The notes beneath the pieces were generated by a model that was not told the origin of the DNA, did no database searches, and saw nothing but the letters and a program-made list of their open reading frames with translations. Positions 33,104 to 41,255 of a stretch of DNA of 44,358 nt are shown one piece after another. Each line of letters begins with the position of its first letter. Position 1 is the first letter of the stretch. The translations under genes and the position numbers were made by a program. This stretch comes from Candidatus Desulfaltia sp. (GTDB lineage Bacteria > Desulfobacterota > Desulfobacteria > Desulfobacterales > ETH-SRB1): assembly GCA_030656555.1 (NCBI GenBank), contig JAUSPN010000089.1:1-44358 (forward strand), in the 5' to 3' direction.

Positions 33104-35447
33104 GAAACACCCCCACGTGCGTGGGGAAGACAAAACCGACCTCTCAGATCGTTTTTAGGGGTAGGAAACACCCCCACGTGCGTGGGGAAGACCATGACTT
33201 TTGAAAGCGTATCCAGCAACAAGCAGAAACACCCCCACGTGCGTGGGGAAGACGCCCTCCTTGTGGTGCGGAGGACTGCATTGATAGAAACACCCCCACG
33301 TGCGTGGGGAAGACGCATTTATATCGCCATGAAGATGCTCCGCAATAGAAACACCCCCACGTGCGTGGGGAAGACTAACTCAGGCAAGGGAAAAAAAGAA
33401 ATGAAGCGGAAACACCCCCACGTGCGTGGGGAAGACTCTTTTCGCCGTAAAGATTCTGACTCAACCAAGAAACACCCCCACGTGCGTGGGGAAGACACCA
33501 GCAATAAAGGCAGGCACGGCTTCGGATTAGAAACACCCCCACGTGCGTGGGGAAGACCTGCCTCCCTTTTTTAACCGGCGTTATTACCGGGAAACACCCC
33601 CACGTGCGTGGGGAAGACATTGCATCATCGTCTGTTACCCCATATTCGTCGGAAACACCCCCACGTGCGTGGGGAAGACTTTGCTCTAATTCTATATTTT
33701 GAGGTGGTATGGAAACACCCCCACGTGCGTGGGGAAGACTCACAGACAAAATGAAACTGCCAAGGGTGCCGAGAAACACCCCCACGTGCGTGGGGAAGAC
33801 TCAGCATGGAAAGCCATAGTTTCATAATAACGAGAAACACCCCCACGTGCGTGGGGAAGACTGTCTGTATAGATCGATGTAAACGCCCCGAATAGAAACA
33901 CCCCCACGTGCGTGGGGAAGACCAATCATGGCGACCGGATGGAACTGCCGCACAAGAAACACCCCCACGTGCGTGGGGAAGACCACCTACATTCCTATTT
34001 TAATTGCGCCCCAACAGAAACACCCCCACGTGCGTGGGGAAGACTCAATATATCTGCCGGGCAGAGCCGGTGGAATAGAAACACCCCCACGTGCGTGGGG
34101 AAGACAGTCGGGTCTTATCCCTTGAGGTGCCTGGTAAAGAAACACCCCCACGTGCGTGGGGAAGACCCCTTTCCAGCGACCGGCATAACCCATCGCTACG
34201 AAACACCCCCACGTGCGTGGGGAAGACCCTTACCATACGAACTTGCTATTTCATGCCTAAGAAACACCCCCACGTGCGTGGGGAAGACTGCCTTGCCTCT
34301 TCTTTCGCTACAGCCCAACAGGAAACACCCCCACGTGCGTGGGGAAGACCCTCAATTTGATCCGCTTTGCTAAGGCATATCAGAAACACCCCCACGTGCG
34401 TGGGGAAGACTGCCGCCATGGCCGGCCGTAGAATAACTGATGAGAAACACCCCCACGTGCGTGGGGAAGACTCCGATGTGCGAAAGTGATGAAAACTGTA
34501 TAAAGAAACACCCCCACGTGCGTGGGGAAGACCTACAAAGCAATCCTCATGCCATCTTTGTGCCAGAAACACCCCCACGTGCGTGGGGAAGACCACAACC
34601 GGCAACCAAACCAACCCCAGATCAAAGAAACACCCCCACGTGCGTGGGGAAGACTTTGCCTTGGTTGTAAAGTACGCTGTAGCTCGAGAAACACCCCCAC
34701 GTGCGTGGGGAAGACTGGTATAACCTGACAGGTGCACAAATCTATATGGAAACACCCCCACGTGCGTGGGGAAGACTAAACCGATTTAAACCAGTTACGG
34801 GCAACCGCAGAAACACCCCCACGTGCGTGGGGAAGACCTGGTTTTATTAAGAATAAAAAATGTTGACAAGGAAACACCCCCACGTGCGTGGGGAAGACTA
34901 TGGAGTTTAGAAGTTTTAGAAGCCGGAACGAGAAACACCCCCACGTGCGTGGGGAAGACTGAAAATCACCCAAAAGTGGGGAAAATAACCGGGAAACACC
35001 CCCACGTGCGTGGGGAAGACGATATCTCTATACGCTTCTGCACAACGATGAAAGAAACACCCCCACGTGCGTGGGGAAGACTTACTCCTTTGTTTGTTTC
35101 AGTAGTTGTTGATAGAAACACCCCCACGTGCGTGGGGAAGACAGCTGCGGAAAACAATAAGAAACGCAACCATCAGAAACACCCCCACGTGCGTGGGGAA
35201 GACCTGATTGATATGCTCTACTACGGTGCCCTGATGGAAACACCCCCACGTGCGTGGGGAAGACCGTCTTTCTTCACTGTAATCTCGTCAAGTTTCAGAA
35301 ACACCCCCACGTGCGTGGGGAAGACTCGTGCACTGTATATAGATACTATTCTATTATAGAAACACCCCCACGTGCGTGGGGAAGACAAAGCGTGCCAAAA
35401 AGACGAAATACGGCCAAAAGAAACACCCCCACGTGCGTGGGGAAGAC
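33104..35447 (-). CRISPR. Type I-E CRISPR array, 39 repeats and 38 spacers
   Basis: A 28-nt repeat, plus-strand form starting GAAACACCCCCAC and ending GTGGGGAAGAC, recurs 39 times without any difference I can see. Spacing is 61 bp in 36 intervals and 60 bp in two (33-nt spacers; 32-nt before 33469 and 33712). By comparison with I-E repeats (GTGTTCCCC...), the crRNA sense is the minus strand: GTCTTCCCCAC-GCAC-GTGGGG stem, then the tag GTGTTTC. Newest spacers should be at the cas2 end. No degenerate terminal repeat exists at 33104. Confidence 0.98.
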
Positions 35448-35530
35448 ACCAAGATATGGTAACTTATAGAATTTAAATCACTATGTTGTGGTGTTGTTTG
35501 GGTAACAATGTCGCTCCTTGCTTCTCCAGT
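35448..35530 (-). promoter_or_regulatory. Probable CRISPR leader, overlapping the 3' end of cas2
   Basis: Only 25 bp separate the last repeat from the cas2 stop. The AT-rich minus-strand stretch TAAATTCTATAAGTTACCAT, about 20-40 bp before the first repeat in sense, includes a -10-like TATAAG. Leader function (promoter, integration signals) must therefore extend into the cas2 tail, which carries about 15 residues beyond the usual Cas2e end. Confidence 0.45.
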
Positions 35531-35793
35531 ATTAGCTGTAACCCTGAAATAGAAATCAATTCTCGACGAGGATCCCCAATGCCTCTGATTTTATAACCTG
35601 GGACACGGTTGATTCGCTGAAAAATGACGACCCCTGCATCCGATGAGCAATATTTGTGCAAATAGTTTACGACACCATCAGCAACAGAGTCTTTTACACT
35701 CGAGATAAAAACATTTGGCTTCGGCTCTATAAACCACAGTTTCATTCTACCCCTTACTGCAGGGGGCAAATCATTCGCCAGCACGACTAGCAC
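35473..35793 (-). CDS. cas2: Cas2, type I-E (CRISPR integrase subunit)
   Basis: A 106-residue ferredoxin-fold protein that bridges two Cas1 dimers in spacer integration. The Cas2e pattern is clear: LVVLANDLPPAVRGRMKLWF, IEPKPNVFISSVKDSVAD, and the late GLQLIL strand. I prefer the GTG at 35793 because GGAGG lies five bases before it and Cas2e usually starts M-L-V-V. The ATG at 35805 (four residues longer) is the alternative. It overlaps cas1. The tail after GLQLILEK is longer than usual and runs toward the array. Confidence 0.92.
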   Translation of the reverse strand: MLVVLANDLPPAVRGRMKLWFIEPKPNVFISSVKDSVADGVVNYLHKYCSSDAGVVIFQRINRVPGYKIRGIGDPRRELISISGLQLILEKQGATLLPKQHHNIVI

Positions 35794-36640
35794 GTTTACC
35801 TCCATTTAAAGCATAATTAATATCAACAGGAATTTTTGCCAATAAATCTATATCAATAACCCGTTTGCGAAACTCACTTGCTACCATTGCTTTATCATAT
35901 TTGCCTGCCATTTCGAGAGTTGCCAAAAACGCGAGATCTATGCACAAATGTTCTTTATACAGATCGGCCATGTCATACACAAAGGGCAAGGGACTCCCCG
36001 AATGAATAAACCCAATATGTGGTGAGTAGCCTAAAGCATAAATGCTTGATAGAAGAATGCCATAAAGCGCCGCATTTGCTGAAGTAAGAATTTTATTTGT
36101 CATGTCTGACATCGCAAATTTCCCGGGTTGGTATGATCTGCCCTGCCAACCGACACCATACTTTTTTGCCAATTTCTCATATAGCTGGCGGACACGATGG
36201 CCTTCCATACCCATCATCTCCTTGAGTATTTTCCCCTCAAGGTCTGCGGCTGGGAAACGCATAGCAAACATGCGTCGAGCGACTTCAACTGATTTTATTT
36301 TATCGCAGGACAATTCCATCTGCCGCCGAAAATTTCGCGTGCTGGCAGTCGGCGTATGCCCAACCGCATAGAAAATCAGACTGTCCTCCCCCACCCAGCA
36401 CACCCCGCAATTGGCAGAAGCCAAAACTTTGACTGATTCATGTGTCAAGGTTGTGCCTGGCCCTAAGAGCAGAGTGCCGATAGTTGCGATAGGAAGGCGT
36501 ACCACATTATTCTCGCAGTCAATCCACTTCACACTGCTGTCGTCCACCTCAAGACGCCCCCTTTCCAAATACAGAAACGGGTATTTGTCCTTAACTTGCG
36601 GCAGAGTATCCCGCGTGACTTTTACCAATAGACGATTCAT
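35771..36640 (-). CDS. cas1: Cas1, type I-E (CRISPR integrase)
   Basis: A 289-residue integrase that inserts new spacers at the leader end. The metal site is complete: E146 (MEGHRVRQLYE), H213 (IGFIHSG) and D226 (FVYDMADLY), each exactly five positions later than E141/H208/D221 of E. coli Cas1. The N-terminal beta domain and helical catalytic domain are of normal length. ATGA overlap with cas5e and overlap with cas2 show a tightly coupled operon. Adaptation should be functional. Confidence 0.96.
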   Translation of the reverse strand: MNRLLVKVTRDTLPQVKDKYPFLYLERGRLEVDDSSVKWIDCENNVVRLPIATIGTLLLGPGTTLTHESVKVLASANCGVCWVGEDSLIFYAVGHTPTASTRNFRRQMELSCDKIKSVEVARRMFAMRFPAADLEGKILKEMMGMEGHRVRQLYEKLAKKYGVGWQGRSYQPGKFAMSDMTNKILTSANAALYGILLSSIYALGYSPHIGFIHSGSPLPFVYDMADLYKEHLCIDLAFLATLEMAGKYDKAMVASEFRKRVIDIDLLAKIPVDINYALNGGKRASRAGE

Positions 36641-37359
36641 GCGGGCACCACTGTAACGCGACGATCACGATATTTTTTGATCTCGCCAAATTGGATAGGT
36701 ACATCATTCAGCGTCATCACATTGCCTTCATACTCACCGTCCAAGACACGAAAATCTTCAAGCAAGTGTTTGTCCTGCGCAAGCGCTCCCGCCTTTTGCC
36801 ATGCATCATCTATGCTGTCAAAAGAGCCCTGGAAGATTCTCTCAGTTGGCACGCAACTTTTACGACCAAAGTAGAGATCGTAAACGGGGTTTTGAAGGGC
36901 ATCGCTAATGGTAACATCCATGTTCGCAGGAACTTCCAATACAGCCGCAAAGCGAGCGTCCTGGAGGTAATACCGGTAGGTCATTTTAGAACCACCGCCT
37001 ACTGCCGGTTTTCCTTCACTGGTTTTGGGGATTAACAACTTCTGCCAAACATCCTTGTTATTATACCCGCTTCCGACCATATGAAAATCCCGAAGCAATG
37101 GCTCCTTGGTTACTTTGTCACGGTTCTGACCATCCTTGCTATGTTTTGAACGCACATAGGACACAATTTCGAGTTTCCCCATGCTCAATTTAGCAAGCAG
37201 ATCTTTCTGGGAGCCAGATGCCCCCATAGCGCAGAGCACCAGCCCCAAAACCCCCGACTTTGTCGGAAACGGCAGGGTGTCTCGTCGCCCAAATTTGGAA
37301 TCAGCCCCCCACGCTTGCAGAGGAGCTTCAATCCATAAAAGGATATATTTTTTCTCCAT
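36637..37359 (-). CDS. cas5e: Cas5e (CasD) Cascade subunit
   Basis: A 240-residue RAMP protein that caps the 5' tag of the crRNA in Cascade. It shows the I-E Cas5 start ILLWIEAPLQAWGADSKFGR, the PTKSGVLGLVLCAMG block and the late VPTERIF region. Start and stop are shared by short overlaps: 1 bp with cas7e (TAATG) and 4 bp with cas1. Confidence 0.95.
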   Translation of the reverse strand: MEKKYILLWIEAPLQAWGADSKFGRRDTLPFPTKSGVLGLVLCAMGASGSQKDLLAKLSMGKLEIVSYVRSKHSKDGQNRDKVTKEPLLRDFHMVGSGYNNKDVWQKLLIPKTSEGKPAVGGGSKMTYRYYLQDARFAAVLEVPANMDVTISDALQNPVYDLYFGRKSCVPTERIFQGSFDSIDDAWQKAGALAQDKHLLEDFRVLDGEYEGNVMTLNDVPIQFGEIKKYRDRRVTVVPA

Positions 37360-38504
37360 TATGCCACCTTAGCAACTTCAGTTTTAAGGAATGACACAAC
37401 CTCGTCAATGCCTTTGTCTCCACCATATTCAATCATACCCTGCTCCCCGTACAGAGAACCCCATAACTTTTTCTGCTTATCAAGGTAGGTCGTAAGCGCT
37501 GTCATGCTGGGTTCAAGAATACTGCCGTTTTCGGGTCGTATCGCCTTTTCAAAGGGCGCTTGCAGGCGTTGACCCTTGCGCACAGTAATACGTGCAAAAT
37601 CCCAGGGTGAGGCACCGGACATGGTGGTCTGCCTGGCTGCGGGAATGGCCACAAAAAGCGCTTTGGTAAAAGCTTCAACAGATTCGACCATATTGCTACC
37701 AGCCAGATTTGTCCACAACTGCCCCAGGTCCAGACTGACATAACGGTAATAGGTGGCTGAATTAAATTCCAAGCTACCCATATGGGCAGAGCCTTGATCC
37801 TCTTTATTGTCATCCAGGGCCGTAAAAAATTCCACTTCATTGCTAACGCGATGGGTGGAAATTGCGTGTGCAAAAGAGGTTGCGGCTTCTATGTTCATCG
37901 TGGCCGCTTGTGCTACCATTCTGCCAAAAAGGGCAATGTCTATCCCATCCGTTTCATAATCAAGTCTTGGTTTGCCAATCAGGCCGGCTAATTCTTTGGC
38001 CTGCTTTTTGGCATCCTTTTGTACGATTAGCGCATCAGGATCAAAGTCTTTTTCTTTTAAAGCATTGGCAATTTTTGTTACTTCTGTTGGACTGAGAAAC
38101 AGGAGGGTATCTGTTTTCTCTGTAGAGGTTTCAGTGTCAGAATCTTCTTCAGGTTTTGTTTTTTTCCCTTTATCAGTAACATCTGATTTTTTGATAAAAA
38201 TACGCTCAATCTTTTGACCGCACTTTTCAGCTTCTTCTTGGGTTGCTCCCAGTTCTTTGCATTTTGCAGCAATCAGTTTAGCGATAAGTTTTGTTCTGGT
38301 TCCTTGTGGCAAACCCATTTCGTGAATTGCCAACCGAACCTGTCGTTTCCAGCACTGGCTGCTGACACGGGCGCGGGAAGTGCCGCCCACCATAGCGCTT
38401 TTAGGGGCTCCCACATCATCGCGATTGAGGCAGGTAACAGGGAATGACTGAAGGATATGAAACTCTACACGCTGTCCACAAAAAGGGTTGTTTTGCTGAG
38501 TCAT
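37359..38504 (-). CDS. cas7e: Cas7e (CasC) Cascade backbone subunit
   Basis: A 381-residue RAMP protein that polymerises along the crRNA. The signature NRDDVGAPKSAMVGGTSRAR, followed by VSSQCWKRQVRLAI, is typical. A charged low-complexity insert (around residues 108-135, DKGKKTKPEEDSDTETSTEK) lies in the thumb/palm region and may vary between relatives. AAGGAG precedes the ATG. It is preceded by cas6e with a 29-bp gap. Confidence 0.95.
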   Translation of the reverse strand: MTQQNNPFCGQRVEFHILQSFPVTCLNRDDVGAPKSAMVGGTSRARVSSQCWKRQVRLAIHEMGLPQGTRTKLIAKLIAAKCKELGATQEEAEKCGQKIERIFIKKSDVTDKGKKTKPEEDSDTETSTEKTDTLLFLSPTEVTKIANALKEKDFDPDALIVQKDAKKQAKELAGLIGKPRLDYETDGIDIALFGRMVAQAATMNIEAATSFAHAISTHRVSNEVEFFTALDDNKEDQGSAHMGSLEFNSATYYRYVSLDLGQLWTNLAGSNMVESVEAFTKALFVAIPAARQTTMSGASPWDFARITVRKGQRLQAPFEKAIRPENGSILEPSMTALTTYLDKQKKLWGSLYGEQGMIEYGGDKGIDEVVSFLKTEVAKVA

Positions 38505-38533
38505 TTGATTCTCCTTACTTAGAATTTTATAGG

Positions 38534-39130
38534 TTATTGTGTTTGCAAGGGAATAATTTGTAAAAAGCCAAAGCCGAAACCCTTGGCACGACCGATTCCT
38601 TTGCGAAAACTCTGCTGAAACTTGACACGATTTGTTACCTTCAGCTTTCCAATAAAAGAAGCACTGTTATGGGTAACGATACTACCGTTGCCGAGGTCAA
38701 AGGTTTGTACCCCGGCATGACGAATCTCAAGGCTTTCCGCCTGAATTTCAAAGCCAAGCGAAGGCGCCTTGCCCAGGAACCATTGGCGCAGGTTCTCACG
38801 CCCACGAATAGCGACCGTTTTCCTGGTTTGCTTATCCCGCTTTGTTGGGTTAAGCGTAATTTCAAAGCCATAATTGTCATGATCCAAAAAGCTGTCGGCT
38901 ATCAGCTTGGATTGAATTTCTCCGTATTGTGGGATTTCAGGTTTGCGATCTGAAAGAATCAATATTTGCCGTGCCTGAAAATCGCCGCCTTTGTCGACAA
39001 AGAGAAAGTCTCTGGACTCTCCGGGAAACAGTTCATAGACTACACGGTGAATGGTGTAACCGTCCATGGTCTTGTTGTTGTTGAGTGCCTTGCAGTCCGA
39101 GCGGCTCAATCTAAGCACCGATGCTATCAT
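38534..39130 (-). CDS. cas6e: Cas6e (CasE) crRNA endoribonuclease
   Basis: A 198-residue double-RAMP nuclease that cuts the repeat at the base of its hairpin and stays on the crRNA 3' end. The likely catalytic pair is Y25/H28 (MDGYTIHRVVYELF), and the Gly-rich loop GIGRAKGFGFGFLQI is at the C-terminus. The ATG at 39130 is chosen because GGAGG precedes it; an ATG seven codons upstream is not used. It overlaps cse2 by 20 bp. Its position between cse2 and cas7e differs from E. coli, where it follows cas5e. Confidence 0.94.
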   Translation of the reverse strand: MIASVLRLSRSDCKALNNNKTMDGYTIHRVVYELFPGESRDFLFVDKGGDFQARQILILSDRKPEIPQYGEIQSKLIADSFLDHDNYGFEITLNPTKRDKQTRKTVAIRGRENLRQWFLGKAPSLGFEIQAESLEIRHAGVQTFDLGNGSIVTHNSASFIGKLKVTNRVKFQQSFRKGIGRAKGFGFGFLQIIPLQTQ

Positions 39131-39638
39131 CTTTGTCCTCCCTCCTTCCATAGAAGTCTATTGCCCACCGCTCCTTGACCCTGGGACCAAAATCAAAATA
39201 CAGCAGATCATCGAGCAGTCGCCCAAAGTTCACACGAACCCCTCTTGATTCCGCCAAACGCAACAAAGGTCGCACCCATTGGCAGGCATCCGAGCTGGTA
39301 TCGCATGCCAGTAGGCGGCGTAGTTTACGTTTAGCGGAATCATTCTGATTCCCGTCCTTGTAGCTTCTGGCAATTGCAGAACCGATACTGGACGGGGTAT
39401 CTATGCTCTGCTTGGCATGGGCAAGCCCTGCTGCCACTGTTGCAAAGCACGTGCGTTCATAAGTGTTGTCCAAGTCACACCATGAGGCCAGATACTCCCA
39501 GCTCTGATACTCGGTAGCGGGATTATCCGCCCTTCGAAGTGCCGCGCCGAAGGCAGTATCTTGCACCAACCTCTTGAGGACGAACGCCACAAAAGCGGTT
39601 CCTCGACTGGGTTTTTTTGAAACCTTTGCAGTTTCCAT
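39111..39638 (-). CDS. cse2: Cse2 (CasB, Cas11e) Cascade small subunit
   Basis: A 175-residue, mainly helical protein with many basic residues (RRADNPATEYQSWEYLASWC, KRKLRRLLACD, PLLRLAESRGVRVNFGRLLDDL). Cse2 dimers form the belly of Cascade and stabilise the R-loop. Length and position after cas8e are typical. AAGGAG precedes the ATG by four bases. Confidence 0.92.
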   Translation of the reverse strand: METAKVSKKPSRGTAFVAFVLKRLVQDTAFGAALRRADNPATEYQSWEYLASWCDLDNTYERTCFATVAAGLAHAKQSIDTPSSIGSAIARSYKDGNQNDSAKRKLRRLLACDTSSDACQWVRPLLRLAESRGVRVNFGRLLDDLLYFDFGPRVKERWAIDFYGRREDKDDSIGA

Positions 39639-39650
39639 AATTCTCCTTTT

Positions 39651-41237
39651 TTAAGAATTGTTGGATGGTTGAAGAGCGTTTTTTGTATTGAAATATTTCC
39701 CCAATTGTGGTCGAGTAGCGGCCCAGGCATCCAGTTGCCGTGCGGTATCTTTAGGGCAATAGGTGTCGTAGGCTTTGAGGGCAACTTGAGCGAACACGGG
39801 GCGCAACGATTCAGCGGTGTCTGTACCGCAGGCATTGATGAGTGTTTGGAAGTGGTGTTCAGCGAGTTGCCAGAACAAATTCGACGCCTGTTTTGCTTGG
39901 TCTTTACCCGCAACTTTTTGCTTTTTGTAAAAAGCCTTGGTGCGGGCGTAAACACTGTCCGCGAGGTCTTCGATAATTATCATCTCGGCCTTCAACTGCA
40001 AAAACCAGCGCTCACCCAGGTCGGAGGATTCTAATAAGAACTCAGATTCTACAAAGTCGTCATCTCCCTTTGCCGATTGGTCGCCAGCATTTGCCCGCAC
40101 TTTAAGTCCGCCAGACCATAAACCGAGCTTTTCAGCATCACTAAGTCTCGCTCTGCTAAGTCCGATTCTAATTTGCTGGCAATCGAAACCTCGTGTTGAA
40201 GTACTTGACATAAACGACAGCATGGACGTCAAAGACCTCCATGGTCTTTTGTTTGGATCGACCCATAGAATTTTCGCTCCACTGGCTTCTTCTAAAACAG
40301 ACATGCTTGGCTCTCTCCACCCATTTTTATGACTTGGATATTGTAGCCCTTCCAAGTAGTAGATGCCTATGCCTTCAAACAACACAAACCTGCACATGCC
40401 GACTAAGCAGCCCATGTAAGAATTTTTCAGCGAGGTGGCCACTTGGCATATCTCACTTTCTGGCATTGACTCCCAAGGTGGTTTTCCTAATCCTGCTGTC
40501 CAGTAGGCGTTGCTTCCGATATTCTTATGTGTAAACAGGTTGAGCCAAATTGATTCCCTTAGTCGGTCACACAGCAGAAAACTATGCAGGTATCCCCAGT
40601 GATTGCCTATGCTTGGCCCCGCTTTAGCGGAATCTGTTTTGCCGACACAATCTCGGCTAAAGGGAGGCAACCCTTTCTCGACTCTCTTTCCACCCAGCGC
40701 AAAATTCATCAAGGATACAAGAAAGACGGCCTTTTCGGCATCAGTCTCAATTGGGCTAACTTGGAGTTGCGTAAGTACGGTATTGTTTTCTGAGGGTAAA
40801 TCTGGAATATGACCAGATCCGAATGGTTTTGGGTACGAATTTTCGAGCGCCTCTTGTTCTTTCGTACCTTTTTTGGCTGTTTGAAGTTCCTTGTCTTTCC
40901 GTTCAGTAACCATTTTTTTAATTGCAGGTATCTGCAAAAATGGCTTCTCCCCATATAGCCAGAAACAATCCTTCTTCTCTTCCAAATAAGCCAACGCCTT
41001 TAAGGCCATCCCCATTGCACCCAGCCGTTTCCAGTCCTCATCATCCTCCGGGGTGTAAGCGGCCTGGGCAATTGCGAGCAGCAACTTTGTAAGGGCAATT
41101 TTTTGGATAGGGTTGCCGCTCAAAGCTTTGAAGTGCGATTGCGAAAAAATATCCGCGAGACTTGCCAAACCGTGGTTAGCGATGGGTATCCATTTCTCGT
41201 CCACCAGGTTAAATCGATTTGAAACCTTTTCTGCCAT
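39651..41237 (-). CDS. cas8e: Cas8e (Cse1, CasA) Cascade large subunit
   Basis: A 528-residue protein that recognises the PAM and recruits Cas3. It begins FNLVDEKWIPI, the standard Cse1 opening, and retains the central GKPPWE and LSFMSSTSTRGFDCQQIRIG segments and a C-terminal helical bundle. I prefer the ATG at 41237, seven bases after AAGGAG, to the one at 41243. It lies 18 bp after cas3. The array's pyrimidine-biased first spacer base suggests its PAM ends in T or C. Confidence 0.95.
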   Translation of the reverse strand: MAEKVSNRFNLVDEKWIPIANHGLASLADIFSQSHFKALSGNPIQKIALTKLLLAIAQAAYTPEDDEDWKRLGAMGMALKALAYLEEKKDCFWLYGEKPFLQIPAIKKMVTERKDKELQTAKKGTKEQEALENSYPKPFGSGHIPDLPSENNTVLTQLQVSPIETDAEKAVFLVSLMNFALGGKRVEKGLPPFSRDCVGKTDSAKAGPSIGNHWGYLHSFLLCDRLRESIWLNLFTHKNIGSNAYWTAGLGKPPWESMPESEICQVATSLKNSYMGCLVGMCRFVLFEGIGIYYLEGLQYPSHKNGWREPSMSVLEEASGAKILWVDPNKRPWRSLTSMLSFMSSTSTRGFDCQQIRIGLSRARLSDAEKLGLWSGGLKVRANAGDQSAKGDDDFVESEFLLESSDLGERWFLQLKAEMIIIEDLADSVYARTKAFYKKQKVAGKDQAKQASNLFWQLAEHHFQTLINACGTDTAESLRPVFAQVALKAYDTYCPKDTARQLDAWAATRPQLGKYFNTKNALQPSNNS

Positions 41238-41255
41238 AGTCATTCTCCTTGAGTC

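Noticed and set aside
33073-35469. Many long open frames across the CRISPR array on both strands (for example 33182-33574, 33912-34373, 34246-34761 and 34823-35359), with repeated peptides such as KHPHVRGED and SLPHARGGV.
   Set aside because: The repeat has no stop codon in several frames and its 61-bp period cycles the frame, so these are artefacts of the array, not proteins.
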